Below, in pieces: positions 25,201 to 40,900 of a stretch of DNA of 64,000 nucleotides (within the stretch, counting starts at the first letter, position 1; each line of letters begins with the position of its first letter). This DNA comes from Caprella mutica (Eukaryota > Arthropoda > Malacostraca > Amphipoda > Caprellidae): positions 267,966 through 331,965 of the forward strand of contig CANNZV010000433.1 in assembly GCA_947561585.1 (NCBI GenBank). The letters run 5' to 3'. The position numbers were made by a program, and so were the translations under genes. The notes under the pieces are model-generated. The model searched no databases and was not told where the DNA came from. It was given only the letters and a program-made list of their open reading frames with translations.

Positions 25201-28059
25201 TTGATAATTCAATTCATTATTTTATTGGTATCCATGATACTTACAAATTACAAGAGGTATCCTTGATAATTTAATTCATTTCATTTAATTGGTATCCATG
25301 ATACTTACAAATTACAAGAGGTATCCTTGATAATTTAATTCATTATTTTAATTAGTATCCACGATACTTACAAATTACAAGAGGTATCCTTGATAATTTA
25401 ATTCATTATTTAATTGGTATCCACGATACTTACAAATTACAAGAGGTATCCTTGATAATTTAATTCATTATTTAATTGGTATCCATGATACTTACAAATT
25501 ACAAGAGGTATCCTTCATAATTTAATTCATTATTTTAATTGGTATCCATGATATTTACAAATTAACAAGAGGTATCCTTGATAATTTAATTCATTATTTT
25601 AATTGGTATCCATGATACTTACAAATTACAAGAGGTATCCTTGATAATTTAATTCATTATTTTAATTGGTATCCATGATACTTACAAATTACAAGAGGTA
25701 TCCTTGATAATCTAATTCATTATTTTAATTTGTATCCATGATACTTACAAATTACAAGAGGTATCCTTGATAATTCAATTCATTATTTTAATTGGTATCC
25801 ATGATACTTACAAATTACAAGAGGTATCCTTGATAATTCAATTCATTATTTTAATTGGTATTCATACAAGAGGTATCCTTGATAATTTAATTCATTATTT
25901 AATTGGTATTCATGATACTTACAAATTACAAGAGGTATCCTTAATAAGTCAATTCATTATTTTAATTGGTATCCATGATACATACAAATTACAAAAGGTA
26001 TCCTTGATAATTTAATTCATTATTTTAATTGGTATCCATGATACTTACAAATTATAAGATCGGTATCCTTAATAAATTAGTTTATTATTTAATTGGTATC
26101 CATGATACTTACAATTTACAAGAGGTATCCTTGATAATTTAATTCATTATTTAATTGGTATCCATGATACTTACAAATTACAAGAGATATCCTTGATAAT
26201 TTAATTCATTATTTTAATTGATATCCATGATACTTACAAATTGCAAGAGGTATCCCTGATAATTCAATTCATTATTTTAATTGGTATCCATGATACTTAC
26301 AAATTACAAGAGGTATCCTTGATAATTTAATTCATTATTTTAATTGGTATCCATGATACTTACAAATTACAAGAGGTATCCTTGATAATTTAATTCATTA
26401 TTTAATTGGTATCCATGATACTTACAAATTACAAGAAGTATCCTTGATAATTTAATTCATTATTAAATTGGTATCCTTGATACTTACAAATTACAAGAGG
26501 TATCCTTGATAATTTAATTCATTATTTAATTGGTATCCATGATACTTACAAATTACGAGAGGTATCCTTGATAATTCAATTCATTATTTTGATTGGTATC
26601 CATGATACTTACAAATTACAAGAGGTATCCTTGATAATTTAATTCATTATTTTAATTGGTATCCATGATACTTACAAATTACAAGAGGTATCCTTGATAA
26701 TTCAATTCATTATTTTAATTGGTATCCATAATACTTACAAATTACAAGAAGTATCCTTGATAATTCAATTCATTATTTTAATTGGTATCCATGATACTTA
26801 CAAATTACAAGAGGTATCCTTGATAATTCAATTCATTATTTTAATTGGTATCCATGATAATTACAAATTACTAGAGGTATCCTTGATAATTTAATTCATT
26901 ATTTTAATTGGTATCCATGATACTTACAAATTACAAGAGGTATCCTTAATAATTCAATTCATTATTTTAATTGGTATCCATGATACTTACAAATTACAAG
27001 AGGTATCCTTGATAATTCAATTCATTATTTTAATTGGTATCCATGATACTTACAAATTAAAAGAGGTATCCTTGATAATTTAATTCATTATTTTAAGCGG
27101 TATCCATGATACTTACAAATTACAAGAGGTATCCTTAATAATTCAATTCATTATTTTAATTGGTATCCATGATACTTACAAATTACAAGAGGTATCCTTG
27201 ATAATTCAATTCATTATTTAATTGGTATCCATGATACTTACAAATTACAAGAGGTATCCTTGATAATTTAATTCATTATTTTAATTGGTATCCATGATAC
27301 TTACAAATTGCAAGAGGTATCCTTGATAATTTAATTCATTATTTTAATTGGTATCCATGATACATACAAATTACAAGAGGTATCCTTGATAATTCAATTC
27401 ATTATTTTTATTGGTATCCATGATACTTACAAATTACAAGTGGTATCATTGATAATTCAATTCATTATTTTAATTGGAATCCATGATACTTACAAATTAC
27501 AAGAGGTATCCTTGATAATTTAATTCATTATTTTAATTGGTATCCATGATACTTACAAATTACAAGAGGTATCCTTGATAATTCAATTCATTATTTTAAT
27601 TGGTATCCATGATACTTACAAATTACAAGAGGTATCCTTGATGATTCAATTCATTATTTTAATTGGTATCCATGATACTTACAAATTACAAGAGGTATCC
27701 TTGATAATTTAATTCATTATTTTAATTGGTATCCACGATACTTACAAATTACAAGAGGTATCCTTGATAATTTAATTCATTATTTAATTGGTATCCACGA
27801 TACTTACAAATTACAAGAGGTATCCTTGATAATTTAATTCATTATTTAATTGGTATCCATGATACTTACAAATTACAAGAGGTATCCTTCATAATTTAAT
27901 TCATTATTTTAATTGGTATCCATGATATTTACAAATTAACAAGAGGTATCCTTGATAATTTAATTCATTATTTTAATTGGTATCCATGATACTTACAAAT
28001 TACAAGAGGTATCCTTGATAATATAATTCATTATTTTAATTGGTATCCATGATACTTAC

Positions 28060-30250
28060 AAATTACAAGAAGTATCCTTGATAATTTAATTCATTATTTA
28101 ATTGGTATCCATGATACTTGCAAATTACAAGAGGTATCATTCATAATTTAATTCATTACTTTAATTGGTATCCATGATACTTACAAATTACGAGAGGTAT
28201 CCTTGATAATTCAATTCATTATTTTAATTGGTATCCATGATACTTACAAATTACAAGAGGTATCCTTGATAATTTAATTCATTATTTTAATTGGTATCCA
28301 TGATACTTACAAATTACAAGAGGTATCCTTGATAATTCAATTCATTATTTTAATTGGTATCCATGATATTTACAAATTACTAGAGGTATCCTTGATAATT
28401 TAATTCATTATTTTAATTGGTATCCATGATACTTACAAATTACAAGAGGTATCCTTAATAATTCAATTCATTATTTTAATTGGTATCCATGATACTTACA
28501 AATTACAAGAGGTATCCTTGATAATTCAATTCATTATTTTAATTGGTATCCATGATACTTACAAATTACAAGAGGTATCCTTGATAATTCAATTCATTAT
28601 TTTAATTGGTTTCCATGATACTTACAAATTACAAGAGGTATCCTTGATGATTCAATTCATTATTTTAATTGGTATCCATGATACTTACAAATTACAAGAG
28701 GTATCCTTGATAATTTAATTCATTATTTTAATTGGTATCCACGATACTTACAAATTACAAGAGGTATCCTTGATAATTTAATTCATTATTTAATTGGTAT
28801 CCACGATACTTACAAATTACAAGAGGTATCCTTGATAATTTAATTCATTATTTAATTGGTATCCATGATACTTACAAATTACAAGAGGTATCCTTCATAA
28901 TTTAATTCATTATTTTAATTGGTATCCATGATATTTACAAATTAACAAGAGGTATCCTTGATAATTTAATTCATTATTTTAATTGGTATCCATGATACTT
29001 ACAAATTACAAGAGGTATCCTTGATAATATAATTCATTATTTTAATTGGTATCCATGATACTTACAAATTACAAGAGGTATCCTTGATAATCTTATTCAT
29101 TATTTTAATTTGTATCCATGATACTCACAAATTACAAGAGGTATCCTTGATAATTTAATTCATTATTTAATTGGTATCCATGATACATACAAATTACAAG
29201 AGGTATCCTTGATAATTCAATTCATTATTTAATTGGTATCCATGATACTTACAAATTACAAGAGGTATCCTTGATAATTCAATTCATCATTTTAATTGGT
29301 ATCCATGATACTTACAAATTACAAGAAGTATCCTTGATAATTTAATTCATTATTTAATTGGTATCCATGATACTTGCAAATTACAAGAGGTATCATTCAT
29401 AATTTAATTCATTACTTTAATTGGTATCCATGATACTTACAAATTACGAGAGGTATCCTTGATAATTCAATTCATTATTTTAATTGGTATCCATGATACT
29501 TACAAATTACAAGAGGTATCCTTGATAATTTAATTCATTATTTTAATTGGTATCCATGATACTTACAAATTACAAGAGGTATCCTTGATAATTCAATTCA
29601 TTATTTTAATTGGTATCCATGATATTTACAAATTACTAGAGGTATCCTTGATAATTTAATTCATTATTTTAATTGGTATCCATGATACTTACAAATTACA
29701 AGAGGTATCCTTAATAATTCAATTCATTATTTTAATTGGTATCCATGATACTTACAAATTACAAGAGGTATCCTTGATAATTCAATTCATTATTTTAATT
29801 GGTATCCATGATACTTACAAATTACAAGAGGTATCCTTGATAATTCAATTCATTATTTTAATTGGTATCCATGATACTTACAAATTACAAGAGGTATCCT
29901 TGATAATTCAATTCATTATTTTAATTGGTATCCATGATACTTACAAATTACAAGAGGTATCCTTGATAATTTAATTCATTATTTTAATTGGTATCCACGA
30001 TACTTACAAATTACAAGAGGTATCCTTGATAATTTAATTCATTATTTAATTGGTATCCACGATACTTACAAATTACAAGAGGTATCCTTGATAATTTAAT
30101 TCATTATTTAATTGGTATCCATGATACTTACAAATTACAAGAGGTATCATTCATAATTTAATTCATTATTTTAATTGGTATCCATGATATTTACAAATTA
30201 ACAAGAGGTATCCTTGATAATTTAATTCATTATTTTAATTGGTATCCATG
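28060..30250 (+). repeat. Segment pair at 1,256-bp offset
   Basis: A block from about 28.07 kb recurs 1,256 bp later (20 monomers). AGTATCCTTG with the following CTTGCAAATT variant lies at 28071 and 29327, and the monomer run at 28518 matches 29774. The copies differ at scattered single bases, such as the TTTCCATG seen only near 28.61 kb. Confidence 0.6.
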
Positions 30251-32049
30251 TTACTTACAAATTACAAGAGGTATCCTTGATAATTTAATTCATTATTTTA
30301 ATTGGTATCCATGATACTTACAAATTACAAGAGGTATCCTTGATAATCTAATTCATTATTTTAATTTGTATCCATGATACTTACAAATTACAAGAGGTAT
30401 CCTTGATAATTTAATTCATTATTTAATTGGTATCCATGATACATACAAATTACAAGAGGTATCCTTGATAATTCAATTCATTATTTAATTGGTATCCATG
30501 ATACTTACAAATTACAAGAGGTATCCTTGATAATTCAATTCATTATTTTAATTGGTATCCATGATACTTACAAATTACAAGAGGTATCCTTGATAATTCA
30601 ATTCATTATTTCAATTGGTATCCATACAAGAGGTATCCTTGATAATTTAATTCATTATTTAATTGGTATTCATGATACTTACAAATTACAAGAGGTATCC
30701 TTAATAAGTCAATTCATTTTTTTAATTGGTATCCATGATACATACAAATTACAAAAGGTATCCTTGATAATTTAATTCATTATTTTAATTGGTATCCATG
30801 ATACTTACAAATTACAAGATCGGTATCCTTAATAATTTAGTTCATTATTTAATTGGTATCCATGATACTTAAAAATTACAGGAGGTATCCTTATTAATTC
30901 AATTCATTATTTTAATTGGTATCCATGATACTTACAAATTACGAGAGGTATCCTTGATAATTCAATTCATTATTTTAATTGGTATCCATGATACTTACAA
31001 ATTACAAGAGGTATCCTTGATAATTCAATTCATTATTTTAATTGGTATCCATACAAGAGGTATCCTTGATAATTTAATTCATTATTTAATTGGTATTCAT
31101 GATACTTACAAATTATAAGAGGTATCCTTAATAAGTCAATTCATTATTTTAATTGGTATCCATGATACATACAAATTACAAAAGGTATCCTTGATAATTT
31201 AATTCATTATTTTAATTGGTATCCATGATACTTACAAATTACAAGATCGGTATCCTTAATAATTTAGTTCATTATTTAATTGGTATCCTTGATACTTACA
31301 AATTACAAGAGGTATCATTCATAATTTAATTCATTACTTTAATTGGTATCCATGATACTTACAAATTACGAGACGTATCCTTGATAATTCAATTCATTAT
31401 TTTAATTGGTATCCATGATACTTACAAATTACAAGAGGTATCCTTGATAATTTAATTCATTATTTTAATTGGTATCCATGATACTTACAAATTACAAGAG
31501 GTATCCTTGATAATTCAATTCATTATTTTAATTGGTATCCATAATACTTACAAATTACAAGAGGTATCCTTGATAATTCAATTCATTATTTTAATTGGTA
31601 TCCATGATACTTACAAATTACAAGAGGTATCCTTGATAATTCAATTCATTATTTTAATCTGTATCCATGATAATTACAAATTACTAGAGGTATCCTTGAT
31701 AATTTAATTCATTATTTTAATTGGTATCCATGATACTTACAAATTACAAGAGGTATCCTTAATAATTCAATTCATTATTTTAATTGGTATCCATGATACT
31801 TACAAATTACAAGAGGTATCCTTGATAATTCAATTCATTATTTTAATTGGTATCCATGATACTTACAAATTACAAGAGGTATCCTTGATAATTTAATTCA
31901 TTATTTTAATTGGTATCCATGATACTTACAAATTACAAGAGGTATCCTTAATAATTCAATTCATTATTTTAATTGGTATCCATGATACTTACAAATTACA
32001 AGAGGTATCCTTGATAATTCAATTCATTATTTAATTGGTATCCATGATA

Positions 32050-35000
32050 CTTACAAATTACAAGAGGTATCCTTGATAATTTAATTCATTATTTTAATTG
32101 GTATCCATGATACTTACAAATTGCAAGAGGTATCCTTGATAATTTAATTCATTATTTTAATTGGTATCCATGATACATACAAATTGCAAGAGGTATCCTT
32201 GATAATTCAATTCATTATTTTAATTGGTATCCATGATACTTACAAATTACAAGTGGTATCATTGATAATTCAATTCATTATTTTAATTGGAATCCATGAT
32301 ACTTACAAATTACAAGAGGTATCCTTGATAATTTAATTCATTATTTTAATTGGTATCCATGATACTTACAAATTACAAGAGGTATCCTTGATAATTCAAT
32401 TCATTATTTTAATTGGTATCCATGATACTTACAAATTACAAGAGGTATCCTTGATAATTCAATTCATTATTTTAATTGGTATCCATACAAGAGGTATCCT
32501 TGATAATTTAATTCATTATTTAATTGGTATTCATGATACTTACAAATTACAAGAGGTATCCTTAATAAGTCAATTCATTATTTTAATTGGTATCCATGAT
32601 ACATACAAATTACAAAAGGTATCCTTGATAATTTAATTCATTATTTTAATTGGTATCCATGATACTAACAAATTACAAGATCGGTATCCTTAATAATTTA
32701 GTTCATTATTTAATTGGTATCCATGATACTTAAAAATTACAAGAGGTATCCTTATTATTTCAATTCATTATTTTAATTGGTATCCATGATACTTACAAAT
32801 TACAAGAGGTATCCTTGATAATTCAATTCATTATTTTAATTGGTATCCATGATACTTACAAATTACAAGAGGTATCCTTGATAATTTAATTCATTATTTA
32901 ATTGGTATCCATGATACTTACAAATTACGAGAGGTATCCTTGATAATTCAATTCATTATTTTAATTGGTATCCATGATACTTACAAATTACAAGAGGTAT
33001 CCTTGATAATTTAATTGATTATTTTAATTGGTATCCATGATACTTACAAATTACAGGAGGTATCCTTGATAATTAAATTCATTATTTTAATTGGGATCCA
33101 TAATACTTACAAATTACAAGAGGTATCCTTGATAATTCAATTCATTATTTTAATTGGTATCCATGATACTTACAAATTACAAGAGGTATCCTTGATAATT
33201 TAATTCATTATTTTATTGGTATCCATGATACTTACAAATTACAAGAGGTATCCTTGATAATTTAATTCATTATTTTAATTGGTATCCACGATACTTACAA
33301 AAAACAAGAGGTATCCTTGATAATTTAATTCATTATATTAATTTGTATCCATGATACTTACAAATTACAAGAGGTATCCTTGATAATTTAATTCATTATT
33401 TAATTGGTATCCATGATACTTACAAATTACAAGAGGTATCCTTGATAATTCAATTCATTATTTTAATTGGTATCCATGATACTTACAAATTACAAGAGGT
33501 ATCCTTGATAATTCAATTCATTATTTTATTGGTATCCATGATACTTACAAATTACAAGAGGTATTCTTGATAATTCAATTCATTATTTTAATTGGTATCC
33601 ATGATACTTACAAATTACAAGATCGGTATCCTTAATAATTTAGTTCATTATTTAATTGGTATCCATGATACTTACAAATTACAAGAGGTATCCTTATTAA
33701 TTCAATTCATTATTTTAATTGGTATCCATGATACTATCAAATTACAAGAGGTATCCTTGATAATTTAATTCATTATTTTAATTGGTATCCATGATACTTA
33801 CAAATTGCAAGAGGTATCCTTGATAATTTAATTCATTATTTTAATTGGTATCCATGATACATACAAATTGCAAGAGGTATCCTTGATAATTCAATTCATT
33901 ATTTTAATTGGTATCCATGATACTTACAAATTACAAGTGGTATCATTGATAATTCAATTCATTATTTTAATTAGAATCCATGATACTTACAAATTACAAG
34001 AGGTATCCTTGATAATTTAATTCATTATTTTAATTGGTATCCATGATACTTACAAATTACAAGAGGTATCCTTGATAATTCAATTCATTATTTTAATTGG
34101 TATTCATGATACTTACAAATTACAAGAGGTATCCTTGATAATTCAATTCATTATTTTAATTGGTATCCATACAAGAGGTATCCTTGATAATTTAATTCAT
34201 TATTTAATTGGTATTCATGATACTTACAAATTACAAGAGGTATCCTTAATAAGTCAATTCATTATTTTAATTGGTATCCATGATACATACAAATTACAAA
34301 AGGTATCCTTGATAATTTAATTCATTATTTTAATTGGTATCCATGATACTTACAAATTACAAGATCGGTATCCTTAATAATTTAGTTCATTATTTAATTG
34401 GTATCCATGATACTTAAAAATTACAAGAGGTATCCTTATTATTTCAATTCATTATTTTAATTGGTATCCATGATACTTACAAATTACAAGAGGTATCCTT
34501 GATAATTCAATTCATTATTTTAATTGGTATCCATGATACTTACAAATTACAAGAGGTATCCTTGATAATTTAATTCATTATTTAATTGGTATCCATGATA
34601 CTTACAAATTACGAGAGGTATCCTTGATAATTCAATTCATTATTTTAATTGGTATCCATGATACTTACAAATTACAAGAGGTATCCTTGATAATTTAATT
34701 GATCATTTTAATTGGTATCCATGATACTTACAAATTACAGGAGGTATCCTTGATAATTAAATTCATTATTTTAATTGGTATCCATAATACTTACAAATTA
34801 CAAGAGGTATCCTTGATAATTCAATTCATTATTTTAATTGGTATCCATGATACTTACAAATTACAAGAGGTATCCTTGATAATTTAATTCATTATTTTAT
34901 TGGTATCCATGATACTTACAAATTACAAGAGGTATCCTTGATAATTTAATTCATTATTTTAATTGGTATCCATGATACTTACAAAAAACAAGAGGTATCC

Positions 35001-35430
35001 TTGATAATTTAATTCATTATATTAATTTGTATCCATGATACTTACAAATTACAAGAGGTATCCTTGATAATTTAATTCATTATTTAATTGGTATCCATGA
35101 TACTTACAAATTACAAGAGGTATCCTTGATAATTCAATTCATTATTTTAATTGGTATCCATGATACTTACAAATTACAAGAGGTATCCTTGATAATTCAA
35201 TTCATTATTTTATTGGTATCCATGATACTTACAAATTACAAGAGGTATTCTTGATAATTCAATTCATTATTTTAATTGGTATCCATGATACTTACAAATT
35301 ACAAGATCGGTATCCTTAATAATTTAGTTCATTATTTAATTGGTATCCATGATACTTACAAATTACAAGAGGTATCCTTATTAATTCAATTCATTATTTT
35401 AATTGGTATCCATGATACTTACAAATTACA
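32050..35430 (+). repeat. 1,684-bp tandem duplication in family B
   Basis: The segment from about 32052 is followed by a second copy from about 33736. GCAAGAGG with the CATACAAATT monomer, the truncated monomer (32388 and 34072 runs) and GATCGG (32679 and 34363; 33621 and 35305) all repeat at exactly 1,684 bp (27 monomers). At the join, around 33731-33740, the usual ATACTTACAA reads ATACTATCAA, a change absent from the matching place in copy 1 and possibly a junction scar. Confidence 0.8.
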
Positions 35431-37994
35431 AGAGGTATCCTTGATAATTCAATTCATTATTTTAATTGGTATCCATGATACTTACAAATTACAAGAGGTA
35501 TCCTTGATAATTTAATTCATTATTTAATTGGTATCCATGATACTTACAAATTACGAGAGGTATCCTTGATAATTCAATTCATTATTTTAATTGGTATCCA
35601 TGATACTTACAAATTACAAGAGGTATCCTTTATAATTTAATTCATTATTTTAATTGGTATCCATGATACTTACAAATTACAAGAGGTATCCTTGATAATT
35701 TAATTCATTATTTAATTGGTATCCATGATACTTACAAATTACAAGAGATATCCTTGATAATTTAATTCATTATTTTAATTGATATCCATGATACTTACAA
35801 ATTACAAGAGGTATCCCTGATAATTCAATTCATTATTTTAATTGGTATCCATGATACTTACAAATTACAAGAGGTATCCTTGATAATTTAATTCATTATT
35901 TTAATTGGTATCCATGATACTTACAAATTACAAGAGGTATCCTTGATAATTTAATTCATTATTTAATTGGTATCCATGATACTTACAAATTACAAGAAGT
36001 ATCCTTGATAATTTAATTCATTATTTAATTGGTATCCTTGATACTTACAAATTACAAGAGGTATCATTCATAATTTAATTCATTACTTTAATTGGTATCC
36101 ATGATACTTACAATTTACGAGAGGTATCCTTGATAATTCAATTCATTATTTTAATTGGTATCCATGATACTTACAAATTACAAGAGGTATCCTTGATAAT
36201 TTAATTCATTATTTTAATTGGTATCCATGATACTTACAAATTACAAGAGGTATCCTTGATAATTCAATTCATTATTTTAATTGGTATCCATAATACTTAC
36301 AAATTACAAGAGGTATCCTTGATAATTCAATTCATTATTTTAATTGGTATCCATGATACTTACAAATTACAAGAGGTATCCTTGATAATTCAATTCATTA
36401 TTTTAATTGGTATCCATGATAATTACAAATTACTAGAGGTATCCTTGATAATTTAATTCATTATTTTAATTGGTATCCATGATACTTACAAATTACAAGA
36501 GGTATCCTTAATAATTCAATTCATTATTTTAATTGGTATCCATGATACTTACAAATTACAAGAGGTATCCTTGATAATTCAATTCATTATTTTAATTGGT
36601 ATCCATGATACTTACAAATTACAAGAGGTATCCTTGATAATTTAATTCATTATTTTAATTGGTATCCATGATACTTACAAATTACAAGAGGTATCCTTAA
36701 TAATTCAATTCATTATTTTAATTGGTATCCATGATACTTACAAATTACAAGAGGTATCCTTGATAATTCAATTCATTATTTAATTGGTATCCATGATACT
36801 TACAAATTACAAGAGGTATCCTTGATAATTTAATTCATTATTTTAATTGGTATCCATGATACTTACAAATTGCAAGAGGTATCCTTGATAATTTAATTCA
36901 TTATTTTAATTGGTATCCATGATACATACAAATTACAAGAGGTATCCTTGATAATTCAATTCATTATTTTAATTGGTATCCATGATACTTACAAATTACA
37001 AGTGGTATCATTGATGATTCAATTCATTATTTTAATTGGAATCCATGATACTTACAAATTACAAGAGGTATCCTTGATAATTTAATTCATTATTTTAATT
37101 GGTATCCATGATACTTACAAATTACAAGAGGTATCCTTGATAATTCAATTCATTATTTTAATTGGTATCCATGATACTTACAAATTACAAGAGGTATCCT
37201 TGATAATTCAATTCATTATTTTAATTGGTATCCATGATACTTACAAATTACAAGAGGTAACCTTGATAATTTAATTCATTATTTTAATTGGTATCCACGA
37301 TACTTACAAATTACAAGAGGTATCCTTGATAATTTAATTCATTATTTTATTGGTATCCACGATACTTACAAATTACAAGAGGTATCCTTGATAATTTAAT
37401 TCATTATTTAATTGGTATCCATGATACTTACAAATTACAAGAGGTATCCTTCATAATTTAATTCATTATTTTAATTGGTATCCATGATATTTACAAATTA
37501 ACAAGAGGTATCCTTGATAATTTAATTCATTATTTTAATTGGTATCCATGATACTTACAAATTACAAGAGGTATCCTTGATAATCTAATTCATTATTTTA
37601 ATTTGTATCCATGATACTTACAAATTACAAGAGGTATCCTTGATAATTTAATTCATTATTTAATTGGTATCCATGATACATACAAATTACAAGAGGTATC
37701 CTTGATAATTCAATTCATTATTTAATTGGTATCCATGATACTTACAAATTACAAGAGGTATCCTTGATAATTCAATTCATCATTTTAATTGGTATCCATG
37801 ATACTTACAAATTACAAGAGGTATCCTTGATAATTCAATTCATTATTTTAATTGGTATCCATACAAGAGGTATCCTTGATAATTTAATTCATTATTTAAT
37901 TGGTATTCATGATACTTACAAATTACAAGAGGTATCCTTAATAAGTCAATTCATTATTTTAATTGGTATCCATGATACATACAAATTACAAAAG

Positions 37995-40900
37995 GTATCC
38001 TTGATAATTTAATTCATTATTTTAATTGGTATCCATGATACTTACAAATTACAAGATCGGTATCCTTAATAATTTAGTTCATTATTCAATTGGTATCCAT
38101 GATACTTACACAAATTACAAGAGGTATCCTTATTAATTCAATTCATTATTTTAATTTGTATCCATGATACTTACAAATTACAAGAGGTATCCTTGATGAT
38201 TCAATTCATTATTTTAATTGGTATCCATGATACTTACAAATTACAAGAGGTATCCTTAATAATTCAATTCATTATTTTAATTGGTATCCATGATACTTAC
38301 AAATTACAAGAGGTATCCTTGATAATTCAATTCATTATATTAATTGGTATCCATGATACTTACAAATTACAAGAGGTATCCTTGATAATTTAATTCATTA
38401 TTTTAATTGGTATCCATGATACTTACAAATTACAAGAGGTATCCTTAATAATTCAATTCATTATTTTAATTGGTATCCATGATACTTACAAATTACAAGA
38501 GGTATCCTTGATAATTCAATTCATTATTTAATTGGTATCCATGATACTTACAAATTACAAGAGGTATCCTTGATAATTTAATTCATTATTTTAATTGGTA
38601 TCCATGATACTTACAAATTGCAAGAGGTATCCTTGATAATTTAATTCATTATTTTAATTGGTATCCATGATACATACAAATTACAAGAGGTATCCTTGAT
38701 AATTCAATTCATTATTTTAATTGGTATCCATGATACTTACAAATTACAAGTGGTATCATTGATAATTCAATTCATTATTTTAATTGGAATCCATGATACT
38801 TACAAATCACAAGAGGTATCCTTGATAATTTAATTCATTATTTTAATTGGTATCCATGATACTTACAAATTACAAGAGGTATCCTTGATAATTCAATTCA
38901 TTATTTTAATTGGTATCCATGATACTTACAAATTACAAGAGGTATCCTTGATAATTCAATTCATTATTTTAATTGGTATCCATGATACTTACAAATTACA
39001 AGAGGTATCCTTGATAATTTAATTCATTATTTTAATTGGTATCCACGATACTTACAAATTACAAGAGGTATCCTTGATAATTTAATTCATTATTTAATTG
39101 GTATCCACGATACTTACAAATTACAAGAGGTATCCTTGATAATTTAATTCATTATTTAATTGGTATCCATGATACTTACGAATTACAAGAGGTATCCTTC
39201 ATAATTTAATTCATTATTTTAATTGGTATCCATGATATTTACAAATTAACAAGAGGTATCCTTGATAATTTAATTCATTATTTTAATTGGTATCCATGAT
39301 ACTTACAAATTACAAGAGGTATCCTTGATAATATAATTCATTATTTTAATTGGTATCCATGATACTTACAAATTACAAGAGGTATCCTTGATAATCTAAT
39401 TCATTATTTTAATTTGTATCCATGATACTTACAAATTACAAGAGGTATCCTTGATAATTGAATTCATTATTAAATTGGTATCCATGATACATACAAATTC
39501 CAAGAGGTATCCTTGATAATTCAATTCATTATTTAATTGGTATCCATGATACTTACAAATTACAAGAGGTATCCTTGATAATTCAATTCATTATTTTAAT
39601 TGATATCCATGATACTTACAAATTACAAGAGGTATCCCTGATAATTCAATTCATTATTTTAATTGGTATCCATGATACTTACAAATTACAAGAGGTATCC
39701 TTGATAATTTAATTCATTATTTTAATTGGTATCCATGATACTTACAAATTACAAGAGGTATCCTTGATAATTTAATTCATTATTTAATTGGTATCCATGA
39801 TACTTACAAATTACAAGAAGTATCCTTGATAATTTAATTCATTATTTAATTGGTATCCTTGATACTTACAAATTACAAGAGGTATCATTCATAATTTAAT
39901 TCATTACTTTAATTGGTATCCATGATACTTACAATTTACGAGAGGTACCCTTGATAATTCAATTCATTATTTTAATTGGTATCCATGATACTTACAAATT
40001 ACAAGAGGTATCCTTGATAATTTAATTCATTATTTTAATTGGTATCCATGATACTTACAAATTACAAGAGGTATCCTTGATAATTCAATTCATTATTTTA
40101 ATTGGTATCCATAATACTTACAAATTACAAGAGGTATCCTTGATAATTCAATTCATTATTTTAATTGGTATCCATGATACTTACAAATTACAAGAGGTAT
40201 CCTTGATAATTCAATTCATTATTTTAATTGGTATCCATGATAATTACAAATTACTAGAGGTATCCTTGATAATTTAATTCATTATTTTAATTGGTATCCA
40301 TGATACTTACAAATTACAAGAGGTATCCTTAATAATTCAATTCATTATTTTAATTGGTATCCATGATACTTACAAATTACAGGAGGTATCCTTGATAATT
40401 CAATTCATTATTTTAATTGGTATCCATGATACTTACAAATTACAAGAGGTATCCTTGATAATTTAATTCATTATTTTAATTGGTATCCATGATACTTACA
40501 AATTACAAGAGGTATCCTTAATAATTCAATTCATTATTTTAATTGGTATCCATGATACTTACAAATTACAAGAGGTATCCTTGATAATTCAATTCATTAT
40601 TTAATTGGTATCCATGATACTTACAAATTACAAGAGGTATCCTTGATAATTTAATTCATTATTTTAATTGGTATCCATGATACTTACAAATTGCAAGAGG
40701 TATCCTTGATAATTTAATTCATTATTTTAATTGGTATCCATGATACTTACAAATTACAAGATCGGTATCCTTAATAATTTAGTTCATTATTCAATTGGTA
40801 TCCATGATACTTACACAAATTACAAGAGGTATCCTTATTAATTCAATTCATTATTTTAATTTGTATCCATGATACTTACAAATTACAAGAGGTATCCTTG

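Larger units (their letters stand above)
20400..26060 (+). repeat. Segment pair at 3,817-bp offset
   Basis: The stretch about 20.4-22.2 kb is repeated at about 24.2-26.05 kb. The ACGAGAGG variant lies at 20491 and 24308, the monomer run beginning TTGATAATTC at 21006 and 24823, ATTAGTATCCACG at 21534 and 25351, and the truncated-monomer run at 21950 and 25767. All four give 3,817 bp, about 61 monomers. Small internal differences (for example around 25.14-25.34 kb) show later local change. Confidence 0.7.
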
